From NCBI GenBank assembly GCA_020002185.1, contig CM034538.1, positions 312,570 to 376,569 of the forward strand: a stretch of DNA of 64,000 bases, read 5' to 3'. Below the pieces are notes generated by a model. It saw only the letters and a list, made by a program, of their open reading frames with translations, was not told where the DNA came from and did no database searches. The position numbers were made by a program, and so were the translations under genes. Every line of letters starts with the position of its first letter. The stretch's first letter is position 1. This document shows, piece by piece, positions 9,465 through 21,175 of this stretch. The stretch is from Paraescarpia echinospica. Taxonomy: Eukaryota; Annelida; Polychaeta; Sabellida; Siboglinidae.

Positions 9465-12400
9465 ACAGCAATCGATCGTTGCACGTCCACCGGACCCGTG
9501 GTGACCCCGTCCTCGTGGACCACGCGTAAAGGTAAGTGAAATCCGCACGTTCCTGGATGTCCAGTACGAATGAGTGATTCACCCGGAACCCCGCGGTTCT
9601 TTCCGCTTCCGCTCCGTCGATTAGTCAGCACATCCAGGAATGCCTGCTTGTCGATGGTGTTGAGTCGTTTGTTCAGTCCCTTGGTGCTGTATTTGTTGAC
9701 GGGACCCGAACAATAGTAGGTCTTGCTGCACAGACCCAGGAAACAACCGCCGGACCATTCGACCTTCGACCATTCGACCATTCGACCTTGTTGTACATTT
9801 TGCGCGCCTTGCAACACGTCTCGGTGCAGCTCCACGGACGTCCGGCCAGTCAACAGCGCACGTACTCGCTTTGATGATCGGCGCAACATTCGGACGGTAG
9901 CCATTCGGAGCGGTGACGAAAGTAGTGTTCGCGCAGTGCCGGGGTCACGAGGTCGTCGACGGACTCTCCGGCAAGAGCTAAGTAGGCGCTCTCCGTGTTG
10001 ATTTCGCAAGACTCGAACTGCGGACGTTCCACGTACCTGTCCATGAAATCGTAGAACTCCAACATGCGCAGTTTGGCCCACTGCAATACGAAGAAGCCCA
10101 TGTTCACGGGCAAGGCGTATTTGACACTGCGCTTGTGCATCGCGATCACTTATGCATCGTCGGTGACGATGTCGAGCTGTCGGAACCGGCGATCGTTGAT
10201 CATGATCGACGCCCTCTTCTCCGTGCAGTATGTGACTTCACGGTGCCTATCGACGTTAGTGGTAATTTTCCCATAGGAAGAATTCCCCATCAACTTATTG
10301 GTGTCCGCGATCATGGCCTTGTAACGTGCAGTGGTTACTGCCTCGCCGAATCGACGGAAGGAGGCGACTGGTGTGTACTCGATGACCTGGTACACGTGGG
10401 TCACCTAGAGTTCGTGCTCGAGGTAACTTCGCAAGAGAGGTGTGTCGAGCAAGATCTTATCTCCACGATAACTTCCGACGAGGAGGGTACGGCGCGGGGT
10501 TGCCATGATGTCGTGTTCTTCGGCGTATCGACGCATGAACGGTCCGAGGTCATCGCGGGTCATGTGAATGTCTACATCTTGGCAAAGTGTGCGCGCAATT
10601 CCTCCGGTACACGAATGTCGCACTGAATCATTCCGAACACGGTGCCGTTGCGTAGGCCTGTCAGGATCTGTTGTGACGTCATCTTCCATCGCACGTGTCG
10701 ACAGCGGGGAAAGATGGCGTCCAGAAAAAGTTTCACACACTGATCGCGTCTCGTCTCTTTCCACTCGCATTCCCACAGCTCGACGACCCTGACAAAGTGA
10801 CGAAGGTAGGCCGTGTTCTTTAGTGTTTTGGCGAGCAGTTGAGCCACGGGTTTCCCGTTGACCTCGTTGACCTCTCGTTGGGTACACGGACATCGGTGGT
10901 AGTAGCATCCATGAAACTGATTGGCAGTCTTTGTTTTGCTGCACCAACCGTCCACCAACAGTTTGCCGATTCTCTTCACTCGTCCGTCAAATTGATGACG
11001 TATAGCGCGTCCGGTACGTTCGGACTCCCACGTCAGCCATTCCGCAGCCATCTGTCCGGTCGGCTGTGCCGCTTCGGGCCGGAACTCCTTCTCCTCCCGT
11101 CGCCGCGTGTACCATCCCGTCGGCAGATCTTGCGATAGGGACTAGAGGTAACGTGTATTCGCGTCATAACCAACTATGGACTGACACGTTCGAGCTGCTG
11201 CTGTGCCGTAGTCATTCCGACGTATCATCGTCACACCTTTCTCATGATGTCTAGTGAAGATGAGTGATGCCCCTCCAACGATGTTATATCTGACCAGCTT
11301 ATGGAGATCCTTGTTCGTCTCGTTGAAGAGCGTAAAGAAGGTCTTCTCCGGAACATAGTTGAACAGGTAGGTCAAGGTCAAACCGGGTATGCTGATGCCT
11401 TGTTTGAACATGTCAAGACCCCCAACGTCTTCATGTCGTTGTCTCGCCACGCCTCTTGACAACGGGTGTAGTCGTCGGATATACTTTCGTTCTTAAGTCG
11501 ACTGGGATGCAGAGCGGTGTCGACGAGTCTCTCCGAGCTGTCCACGTATTCGTACGTGAAATGACCTTTCGTGACGTCGCAACCGTCCGTTTTCAAGTAC
11601 TTACCGGTGCGATGTAATGAGTCATATCGAGGAATTTCAGGTCATCCGTCGATAGACACATGAAGGTGTTGTTACGTTTAATCACAAAAAACGTGTCGAC
11701 ACCCTCGTTGTCTTCCTTTTCATCCACTTCTGTTTCTTTCGTGGACATGAAGTAGGGTACCAGGAACTGTTTGACGTCGTTCAGATTGTACCTGCCCTAG
11801 TTGAATCCGCTGACAGGTAACTGTTGAAGCTAACCATGCAATTGACCCATGAGCGATTTGTAGGGATTGGTGGTTGCCGCTGTGACTCATTCTCCTCCGC
11901 CTGTGAATGTGCCTCTTGCTACGCTACTCGTTACACACTTAACGGTACGTAACAAGCCACCCAGTGGACCTTAGCACTGTCCGATGGAAGCTGTGACGTA
12001 TCGAACCAGGACTCGAAGTCGAAGGTGGCACGATAGGAATAGTAGCGCAGCCACTCTTGAACAAGAATGTTTTCGTCGTCCATATGCTGAAACACTGTCG
12101 GAGACGGATGGTAGACGCCGCCTGGTTAGGTCTTTCGCACGCCTCCCGTATACGTGCGCTCGTGCCTCTCTAGTTTGGATGCGTTTTTCCATAGCGAGTC
12201 GCCACAATTCCTACAATAATACGAGTGACAGTACATGTTCACGTCTTGTATGTAGGAAATGTGTGTCTCGTGGAGATTTACGTACAACGTGTCGGAATAG
12301 CGACACAATGATCGACGCACGAATTCGGCAGTCGCCGTTCCCCTTTCTTCCTCTGGTTCGACGAGTGTATAGACGCACACGTTGGTCTCAAAGGTGGTCT

Positions 12401-13330
12401 CTACGCGATAGAGGTCGTCCATCGTCACCCCATCAAAGTATATCATAGCCACTCCGTCTTGATCGTACTTTTCATAGAGTACCTTCACAGTGGATTCCAG
12501 GTGACGTCGGTCACATCCACGATGCAGAGCTAGGCACCGGAACAGACACAGATTGTCGGTGTACCCCTTGGAGTCGTTGGCTTTCTTTCCAGTCCGATGA
12601 CGGCTATATTCTTCTTGATGTACCTCGGAAGTGTGACGCCCACATATCCTATCGGATGGTCCGCGATACAGTTGACGAAGAATGTGACATTAGTGACCAC
12701 CTCGCATACCCATTGACTGTCCGGACGTTGATTGATCATCCACTGCAACACGTCTGTTTCTCGTATACGCTCCAGAAATGCGTCAAAGTCTTCCGTGTTG
12801 GTAATAAGACACGATTCATCAAGGTAACGACCACAACAGTTGCAGGACGAATGATAATATATGTATCGGCCTGTGATCTTGTTCCTCAATACGAAACCGT
12901 AACTGATGATAATCTTTTAACGCGTGCGTCTGTTCGCGGAACATGATTTTCAATGACGGTTCTAGAACAGACGTGTCCGGTGTTGACACTCTGTAATTGT
13001 ACCTATGTCGAACAGATCCTCTGGTCACATGGGTTCAGATGGCCGACCAGTCGTCTCGAACGACGTCTCGAAGTTACCTAGACAGAGTGTCGGCGAAGGG
13101 GAGTCGTGGCGGAGGACGTATGTGACCGTCGTCGACGTCGTTGCTAACACGTGGCCGCTCTTCACGTCTCCCTCGCTTGGGTAGCGTGGGTCGGTGACCT
13201 CTTCACGTCTGCTACATACCGTCTTGATATGACATAACAAGTGGTCACGTCTGGTGAATTCTCTTGCAGACCTCTCATAGCGGTGTATATCGCTTTTCTG
13301 TGATGGTACCCTGCCACATGACATCCTCAT
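9465..13330 (-). pseudogene. Polinton protein-primed family B DNA polymerase, broken
   Basis: This would replicate the element. Landmarks run right to left: an FTRRDHLLCHIKTVC finger-like block (about 13240), YCRNCGDSLWKNASKLERHE (about 12200), DYTRCQEAWRDNDMKT (about 11440), DMFKQGISIPGLTLTYLF (about 11400), FNETNKDLHKLV, motif A-like QCDIRVPEELRAHF (about 10600), DLGPFMRRYAEEHDIM, motif B KLMGNSSYGK (about 10290), and motif C as INTESAYLAL (about 9995). Motif C is normally DTDS, so both catalytic aspartates are gone. The C-terminus near 9470 shows LNTIDKQAFLDVLTNRRSGS. There are many frameshifts and stops. The span of about 3.4-3.9 kb fits Polinton polymerases. The exact N-terminus is uncertain. 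Confidence 0.85.
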
Positions 13331-13381
13331 GTATCGTAACAGGTGATATCATCTCGCGAAGTCTCTTGCACATATCTGACA

Positions 13382-13582
13382 TCAGTGCATAGTGCTTTTC
13401 GGTGTTTCGTCAGATGACGCCACTCGTGCTGGTGGCTTACAGTAGGCATGTTCATCAATGTAGTGTGTTGCTACTTGCGATGACTGGATGGACGGTGTTG
13501 AATGTGTATGTTGTATGTGCCGTTGTAAGTTGTCGTATGTATCGAGGACGACCCCGCAGTGGCGACATGAGTGTTGCTTCAT
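13382..13582 (-). pseudogene. C2H2 zinc-finger segment upstream of the polymerase
   Basis: The frame opens with ATG (MKQHSCRHCGVVLDTYDNLQ) and contains a C-x2-C-x12-H-x4-H finger with a second His-rich stretch. It may be a separate small DNA-binding protein of the element or the extreme N-terminus of the polymerase, which also begins with finger-like blocks in the same direction. Confidence 0.55.
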
Positions 13583-13589
13583 CGTATCT

Positions 13590-13839
13590 ACAACTGAAGG
13601 TGGGGTATCTTTGTACGTTTCTATATATCAAACACTCAGTGACGTCACGGCCAATGACAACACTCATGGATTGACGCAAACGAACATAGAGAACAAACAG
13701 GTATTGATTTGAACGGCAACACCTCTAGTATCATATCATATACTGACTAAGATCAAACTAGTCTTACCAACAACATAATATTCGACTATACTACCACAAC
13801 TATAATACGTTCTTATCTATAACTATTAAGCAGAAGCTA
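13590..13839. other. Polinton right arm, non-coding
   Basis: AT-rich sequence with no recognised frame. Confidence 0.4.
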
Positions 13840-14292
13840 GTATTAACTCTGAACCCCTAGTTACCCCTAATTACCCTTAATAATCCTTACTTTCCTCTTG
13901 ATTACGTCTGACTGGCCTGAGTTACCCTTAATTACCCATAATTACCTCTTATTTAAACTTAATTGCCCATAATTACATTTAGTTACCCCTAAATGCCCTT
14001 AATTACACCTTAATTTTGCCCCTGATTATCTCTTACTTGCCCTTAAATACCCTTAATTACCTTTAGTTACCTCTGCTTGTCCTTAATTACCCCTAATTAC
14101 CCCTTATTTACCCGCAACCGATGAAGCAGTAATTACCCCTTATTACCTCTTATGTACTCTTAAATACCACAAATTACACTTAGTTACCCACAATTACCAC
14201 TTAATTACCCCTAATTACCCTTTAGTTACTCCTAAATACCTTTAATGACACCTAACGTATCCCTAATTAATTATCAATTACCCTTACATACT
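13840..14292. repeat. Degenerate TTACCCCTAA minisatellite in the Polinton right arm
   Basis: About 35 irregular units of roughly 11-13 bp around attaccccta/ttaccctta fill 450 bp. Two or three units in inverse orientation (gtaattaggggtaatgag) occur at 3762-3783 inside the left end. The sequence looks telomere-like but the period is not a true TTAGGG or TTAGG repeat. Confidence 0.8.
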
Positions 14293-15171
14293 CACCACCG
14301 CATGAGATTTATAAAACCCAAAAGCAATAAAGGAACCCCTTTTGTCACCCGTGAATCCACCATACATACTTGGTAGGTCAAGCGCACGTTACGAGGGTCA
14401 GTGGCAATAAAACACATCATTGCCATCACTTACTTGTTCGACACGTGTAAGATTAATGTTGTCCTCGGGGCATGACTCGTCGTGGGCACTCGCCATGTTC
14501 AAGAGTCGGAGAGTAGTTGCGTTGTTCGAAGTCGGTAGAAAGTGGTACATATATACACATATCCGTTCGAGACTTGTCAATCACGAGACAGTACAGACAA
14601 TGGAATCACGAGTTGAACTCCGCTCTCTGCACGTGCTCGTTAGCGGGTACAGTATGCGATAATCCGCGTGACTCGACACTCGCGAGATGCCAATTATCTC
14701 TTCCACATGGCCACGTGTTTGTTTAATGAACGGCTGACGACATCCGCGACGCAGCATGTGACGGCGTTTCTGTACTCACTAATTGTTGCCTGTTTTCATC
14801 TGCCCAATTTTAAGAGGCAACTAGCCGCTATGACTTCTCTCTGCGCAATGTGTCTGCATAATAATACTGTATGTAAATCGTTCGTTGTTAACGTTCAAAT
14901 CATTCGACACACACCACAAACATGACTTCTCCAATTCCCTGGGATATGCAATGATATGAGTAATACATTTTCACAAAGTATCTTTCATTGCGATTATATC
15001 TTTATAGATACATCATATTTATCATTGTTTTTGTCATCCGTTTTACACGACTAGGCACTTAGTTAATGTGGGTAATTCCGTTCTTATATACTGTTCTTAG
15101 GTATATAGTTAAACTAACAGTGAATTATACAGTTATCACGTACGTATATCGTACCTTGATATCAGGCCTTT
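14293..15171. other. Polinton right arm, no recognised gene
   Basis: Short open frames on both strands (for example 14398-14580 minus, 14420-14662 plus) show no family motif. Confidence 0.4.
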
Positions 15172-15282
15172 TTCTTTCCGCCAGGAGGCAGGTCACGTGA
15201 CCACCATGACAGGTACCATCTTAGAATGTCTCCATGGGTGCCCCCCCCCCGGTTACATATTAGGATGGACTAAAGTAGTGCT
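15172..15282. repeat. Polinton right terminal inverted repeat
   Basis: The inverted partner of 3593-3704. It ends ...GGACTAAAGTAGTGCT, followed directly by the duplicated GTCGTT. Confidence 0.92.
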
Positions 15283-15288
15283 GTCGTT
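15283..15288. repeat. Target-site duplication GTCGTT, right copy
   Basis: An exact copy of 3587-3592. Confidence 0.92.
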
Positions 15289-16170
15289 AATGGAGCACAA
15301 TAAGCGTTGAATCTGGTGTCCTACGACCTAGCCTGTTCCTGCTTTACATAAACGATCTTCCGGCAGGACTGTCCTCTATTCCCAGACTCTTTGCGGATGA
15401 CACAATCTGCCACAAAGTTGTCACTAGCCCACAAGATCAACACGACTTGCAGCAAGATCTTGACAGATTAGCAGCCTGGGAGCAACGCTGGAAGATGTCT
15501 TTTCATCCCCAAAAGTGCACTGCAATGAGCATCACCCGAAGGCGCACAGTTCTGGCTACACAACACCACCTCCACAAATATACTCTAAGCACAGACACGG
15601 AGGCAAAATATCTGGAAGTCAAGTCCACCTCTGACTTCCGCTGGGACTCCCACATCACAGACAACAAAGCCAATAAGACCTCAGGCGAAACATCAAGACG
15701 ACCAACAAGAGGTTAAAAGAAGCTGCATACAAGGCATTTGTCCGACCTGTGCTGCAGTATGCCAGTACTGTATGGGACCCTTTCACTGCAGCCAACATCA
15801 AGGCACTAAAGAAAGTACAAAGACGGGCAGCCAGATGGGTGAAACGAGACTACCGAAAAACAGCATGTGTGGACACCAACTCTCGAACAGCGGAGAAAGA
15901 AAGCACGACTCAACACTTTCTATAAATTCCACCACGGACTCATACACATCGAGTCAAAGCATAGACCAACACCAACTGATCACCCAAGAAGAAACACACG
16001 ATACACCAATGATCTCACCTATAACATCCCATATCACCGGGCAGCCTACAGACAGAAGACATTCTTCCCAAGAACCATACCAGAGTGGAACAGCCTTCCT
16101 CGTGAAATCACCAAAGCTCCTGCTCCTGCCTCCTTTGAAACCAGGGTCTGCACTCTCCTAAAATTATGAT
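15289..16170 (+). mobile_element. LINE reverse-transcriptase fragment, right half of the split copy
   Basis: The translation gives ESGVLRPSLFLLYINDLPAG, RLFADDTICHKV (the catalytic FADD), LQQDLDRLAAWEQRWKMSF and later WNSLPREITKAPAPASFETR up to a TAA near 16167. There are stops and frame changes, so it is inactive. It continues the RT interrupted at 3592: the left half ends in the residues just before SGVxxG, and the right half begins there. Confidence 0.85.
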
Positions 16171-16239
16171 GTGTTAGCAAAAGTGGGTAAATGAAACCTG
16201 GAACTGTGCCGGTCGGGGTTTAACTCCGGTGACCGCTAC

Positions 16240-17045
16240 GACCGCTTTCAAAAATTATGACAACAGAAATTGGCGAAGTTATGGAGCATTGAACTTGGTA
16301 GGGGTCAAAAAATGAAAATGAACTATATTTATAACTGCCACTGATCTCTGTTGACGTTTTACATTATATATGCAAATGGATAGCATGGAAATATTACATG
16401 CAAGACATTCAAATTTGACACACAGTATGTATGTTATGCTGCACTGATACACTGGAAGTACACATGTGCTGCTACAAAAACTGATCAAGTTATGCCAGAT
16501 TATGTCTTTGTGTAAACAAAATGATAACACAACATGACTGTGAAGGTTTTGTATATGCACACGGATAGCATGCAAATATTGAGTGTATGGCATTCACAGT
16601 TGGCTTATAGTATGCATGTTATTAATGTATAGTGCCATTATACACTAGAAATGTGGTGCTTAGCTAATTATATAATTATACCTGTAATGGTACAAAGGGT
16701 ATATTACACCAAAATGTGTCACCCTAGTGCCTACAATGCCTGACCAACAATAAAACAATGAACTCTGGCCATGAGTGACCATTCAGTGGCAGTTATAAAG
16801 TTCAGTGCAAGAGGCTTACAGCAGTAGGTAAATACTAGGACAATTTAGCATTTGGGGGGCCCTGAAGTGCCTTTAGAATGATTCAATCAAATACAATCTT
16901 GTGTATAGTGGCAGTACCCTAAGATACGCCTATGCAAAATTTGAGAAAACGTAGCTGACCGGTTTCTGACATATGGCAGCTAACGGCACACGAAGAGTGA
17001 CGGCATAAGTCCTTTGGATTTTCGGCCCAAAGAACAAAAAACATT
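16240..17045. repeat. Interspersed repeat, unclassified (family also at 31 kb)
   Basis: About 800 bp is clearly related to 31370-32370, with shared blocks aattggcgaagttatgga, gcattgaacttggtaggg, gattcaatcaaatacaa and gtgtatagtggcagtacc. It has no coding capacity and is probably a non-autonomous element. Confidence 0.7.
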
Positions 17046-17323
17046 TTAGCATTGAGATCCTACGAGATTACACTTACAGATTCAACAAGATTTCACAAGA
17101 TTGCCACCCAGAGAATTAACTCTAGGTGGCAGGTGGACAAGGAAGCCTTTTGGCATATCGAGAGTTCAACCCTTTTATTTGTGTATCCCGCCCTTCTGAG
17201 GTATGTGTCGATTTTATGTCTAAACATATTCACACTACTAGCACCCATACAATCATCAGATAATATGTTCCATTCATTTACAGTCCTTTGTGAAAATGAG
17301 AACTTTCTTATATCTAATCTACA

Positions 17324-19927
17324 CTACTCCTTTGCTAATGTAACTTCATGTCCTCTAGTCCTTCTATCTTTCTTAACTGAGAAAAAAATATTTCTATCAA
17401 TATTTTCATACCCATTTATTATTTTAAACACTTCTATCTGATCTCCTCTCAATCTCCTGGTCACTAGTGTTGTTAAACCACATTCTTTTTGGCGAATTTC
17501 ATAACTAAGATCGCTCAGTTTTGGTATCATTTTAGTCGCTCTCCTCTGTACTCTTTCTAGCATATCTATGTGCTTCTTGCGATATGGCCTCCATGCTTGC
17601 ATACAATATTCTAAATGAGGCCTCACAATAGTTTTGTACAGCGGTATTATTAGTTATTTTTCCTTATATGCTATATTTCGCCTAATTAATCCAAGGATTT
17701 GATTTCCCTTTGAAGCGGCATTTCTGCACTGCTCTGAAACCTTCATATCAGCACTAATGGTTAACCCTAAGTCCTTTTCTTTTACAGTAGTACTTAGTAC
17801 AGTACCCCCCCCCCCCCATTGTATATTCTACCTCCTCGTTCCCATGTCCTGTGTGGAGGCATTTACATTTTCCAAAATTGAAAAGCATTTGCTACTTTTC
17901 AGACCATTTGATCAACCTGTCAAGATCATCTTGTAAATGCTATCTATCTCCATCACTTTTGATCCTTCTAAACACTTTTGTATCATCCGCAAATTTCAAC
18001 ACCTTGCTTGTTATTTCATCATCCAAATCGTTGATATATATTAAGAATAATATAGGTCCTAGTACTGATCCCTGTGGTACCCTACTCAATACCGATTTCA
18101 AGTTTGAAGCCTCCCCATCAACTACTACACGTTGTCTTCTGTCAATCAGACATTTTTCTAACCAGTTTATTATACCATTTCCTATGCCTTGGGCCTTTAA
18201 TTTAAGCAGTAATCTTTGATGTGGTACTTTGTCGAAAGCTTTTTGAAAATCTAAGTAGACGATATCTACTGGTGATCCCTCATCTACCCACTTAGTGATG
18301 TCTTCCAAAAAACATAACATATTTGTTAAGCATGACCTCGCTTTAAAAAACCTGTGTTGAGATGGGTTCATCAAATTGTGTTTAACAAGAAAATCCACCA
18401 TGTGATCTTTAATTAGTCTTTCTAATAATTTGCAAATCACTGATGTTAAACTCACTGGTCTATTGTTGCCTGACTTGTTTCTCGAACCTTTTTTAAATAA
18501 CGGTATAATGTTTGCCTCTTTCCATTCTAAAAGAACCACTCCCTCTTCTAATGACAAATTGAAAACTGTTGCAAGCGGTACGCTAATTTGTTGTACAATT
18601 TCCAATTGTAGTTTGGGCGGAATCCCATCCATTCCACGTGATTTAGTCTCCTTCATAGCCCTTATTTTCTTAGCTACCATCTCCGGGGTTACAATTAATT
18701 TTCCTAAATAGTCTGAATGTGTCCCCTTGAACTTAGCCTCTGGTACTGGCAGTGAACTGGTAAACACTGAACTAAAATACTCATTCAGGTCTTCTGCCAT
18801 TAACAATCACTCTGATATATTTCCAGCAGTATCTTCTAGAGGACCGACCTTATCTTGAACTTTCTATTTGCATCGTACATACACATAAAATCTCTTGCTG
18901 TCATGTTTTATATTACTAGCTAATTGTTGTTCATAGCTTCTCTTTGAATTTAAAATTTCAGCCATAGCTTGATTAAGTGTTTCTTTATAAATGTTGCAGT
19001 CTTCATCATTTCCAGTACGTCTATATGACTTCCACATCATTTGTTTATACTTAATTTTTCTAATGGCTTATTTCGATAATTGTTTCTTTTTGGACCGTTT
19101 CCCTTGTTTTTGAAGGGTACAAATGTATCCACTATGCACTTAATTTCACTCTTTAAGATATTCCAGCATTCTGTTGCTGTTTTATTTGTCAGTGTGTTAT
19201 TCCAGTCTATCTTTGCTAAATATTTCATCATATCCTTATACCTTCCTTTGTGGAAATTTCTCCTGTACTGCTTTTTTATTCCTTTCTGATTTTACTTTGA
19301 TGGTAAAATGTATCTGGTTGTGATCGCTACTCCCAGTGGCTCACATATCTTGACATTGTCAACTAATTCATTCTGTGAGGACAAAACTATGTCTAACACA
19401 TTCTCATCCTTGCGTGGGTCTAGCACATGTTGAGAAAGGAAAGTATCTTGAACTAAAACTAAAAACTTGTGGTCCTCACTCCCCATACTCTGTAGAGATT
19501 TCCATTGTATATGCCGGTGGTTAAAATCCCCCATAGTAATACAGTTCCGTTTGCTTACTTCCCTTATAGCGTTTTGTATTTTTTCATTCTCTTCTATGCT
19601 TATGTTTGGACTTCAATAAATTAACCCAACTGTTAACGTTGAGTTTCCTGTAACTATGTTACACCAAACAGCTTCTTCGTAATCTGCTTCTCTTTCTAAT
19701 TTTATTCCATAAGCCTGGATATATTCTTTAATGTATAAAATAACTCCACCTCCCTTTCTTTCTATTCTATATTTTCTAAACATTACATATCCTGTCAGTC
19801 CCAATTCGGCATCTGATATATCGGTGGTGGTCCAGGATTCGGTTATACCTATTATATGAGAGTCAATATCTTTTACCATAATGTTTAGTTCATTTTTTTG
19901 TTTACTGTACTCCTTGCATTTAAACAA
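17324..19927 (-). pseudogene. LINE ORF2: endonuclease and reverse transcriptase
   Basis: An APE-type endonuclease comes first (about 19927-19290): HIIGITESWTTTDISDAELG, MGDFNHRHIQWKSLQ and LDIVLSSQNELVDNV. The reverse transcriptase (about 18806-17940) shows GIPPKL, NNRPVSLTSVICKLLERL, KAFDKVPHQRLLLKL, VPQGSVLGPILFLIYIND and LKFADDTKVFRRI with the catalytic DD. The C-terminal region (17626-17324) has RPHLEYCMQAWRPYRKK and ERVQRRATKMIPKL. Several frameshifts separate these blocks, and a poly-C run at 17807-17817 sits at one of them. The domain order and motifs place it in the CR1/Jockey group. Inactive as read. Confidence 0.85.
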
Positions 19928-21075
19928 CCTGTCCCACTGTCAACATATTGCAGCAGGTTCTCTGAGAAAACTGCTGCCCCCTTTCCACTAAGATGGAGGC
20001 CATCTCTCATGTACATATCTTCCCTCCCAACAAAGTATCCCCATAAATCTGTGAATTCCACCCCCTCTTCTTCACACATCTGCTCAACTAGTGCGTTGAT
20101 CGCCATCCTCTTGCAGTTTCTATACGTTGCCCCCCTTCCTCCCATTACTGGCAAAATTCCTGACAGAATAATCTGTTCAACTCTTGTCTTCTTTAGCTTC
20201 CTCACTAACTGTCTATACTTCTATACTAGCCCAGTTGTTCCCTCCCTGTCTGCATTATTTGTTCCTACATGTACTAGTATAGATCCTCCCTTGCCATGTC
20301 CCAATACCTTCTCTACCCTGTCAGTCACGTGTTCTGTCCTAGCCCCCGGTAGACAAACAACGACGTCCTTCCCCTCGCTTAGTGTCTTGTCCGTCTTTCT
20401 TATAATGGAGTCGCCCATAAACACCCTCTCTTTCCTCATTGCCCCCTCAATCACTGCCTCAGTGTAGCTCCTCCTTCGGTTTGCATCTGTCTGGTTGTTG
20501 TTTTTCCCCCTGCCGTCTTCTCTCTTTTGATCCATTCTTTCCTGTCGCTTTTTCTCGTGTCACCTTTCCTCCTGTCATCGTCCCTTTTATCAACTTCTCT
20601 TCTATCACGTTTGCTCTCACTTCCTTTCTTCCCTTCATCTTTCCTCCCATCTCATTTTCTTCTCTCCTCTCCCGTCCCATCTTCCCTCCCTCCTTCTCCC
20701 CTGTCACCTTCGCGCTTGTCACGTTTTCTGTCGTCGATTTTCCCATTTCTTGCCCTCCAATCACCTTCCCTCCTCTCAATCTCCTTTCCTCAGTCTTCTT
20801 GCCACTGCTATTCTCCTTCAGTCTTGCAGTATTCCCACCCTGTCGTCTCCATTCGACCTTTCTCCTTGCTAATTCCCATCTCCATTCCCTTTACAATATC
20901 TGTCAACCTAACTATCTCCTTCTGCAGACACTCCGTCTTCCAACACCCAATGCACTGAAAGGTGAATCCTTCCTCCATGGTTTCTGCCCATGACTTCCCA
21001 CAGCCGGACAATGCAAAATCTACCCAGCTGTGGCAGTGATCGCACACCAAGTGTCGCTTTGCCTTGACTTGCCGC
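19885..21075 (-). pseudogene. LINE ORF1: PHD-like finger plus SGNH/GDSL esterase
   Basis: CR1-group ORF1 proteins often carry a PHD-like finger and an esterase domain. The N-terminal part (21075-20808) shows HLVCDHCHSWVDFALSGC and FQCIGCWKTECLQKEIV, a Cys/His zinc-binding pattern. A Lys/Glu/Gly-rich low-complexity linker follows (about 20780-20460). The esterase has the block I nucleophile region FMGDSIIRKTD, VHVGTNNADREG (block III, Asn), and DGLHLSGKGAAVFSENLLQ (block V, Asp/His). The Ser-Asn-Asp-His set is therefore visible, but a stop near 20218 splits the domain. ORF1 overlaps the start of ORF2. Confidence 0.78.
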
Positions 21076-21175
21076 TTGCAAGGCGCCTTATCCCTATCAG
21101 AATTGATTTACTAACTTAACTAACTTAGTCTTTATAAAGACTGTTTCCTGTGTACTACAGCACACCCCTTAGCAA

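Larger units (their letters stand above)
3593..15282 (-). mobile_element. Polinton/Maverick-like element with complete termini
   Basis: The element is 11,690 bp including a later 1.4-kb LINE. It begins AGTAGTACTTTAGTCC and ends GGACTAAAGTAGTGCT, so it has the AG...CT ends typical of Polintons. It has inverted repeats of about 111 bp and a perfect 6-bp target duplication. From right to left on the minus strand it encodes a family B DNA polymerase, packaging ATPase, a small structural protein, a penton-like protein, a pX-like protein and a double jelly-roll major capsid protein. All show stops, frameshifts or active-site changes. No retroviral-type integrase or adenain-type protease was recognised. 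Polintons are self-synthesising virus-like DNA transposons. This copy looks long inactive. Confidence 0.93.
17085..21110 (-). mobile_element. Nearly full-length CR1-like LINE
   Basis: The 4-kb minus-strand element has recognisable ORF1 and ORF2, both with frameshifts. The 3' end (17085-17110) carries two to three copies of an AATCTTGTGA-type unit, as in the copy at 6093. The 5' end is approximate. It is the parental-type copy for the truncated element inside the Polinton. Confidence 0.88.

Noticed and set aside
13840..14292. Interstitial telomere
   Set aside because: Units are irregular 11-13 bp with variable bases, not a fixed 5-6-bp telomeric repeat, and the block sits inside the Polinton.
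20439..20993. Plus-strand Ser/Phe/Pro-rich frames of 143-184 codons
   Set aside because: Antisense of the Lys/Glu-rich linker of the LINE ORF1.
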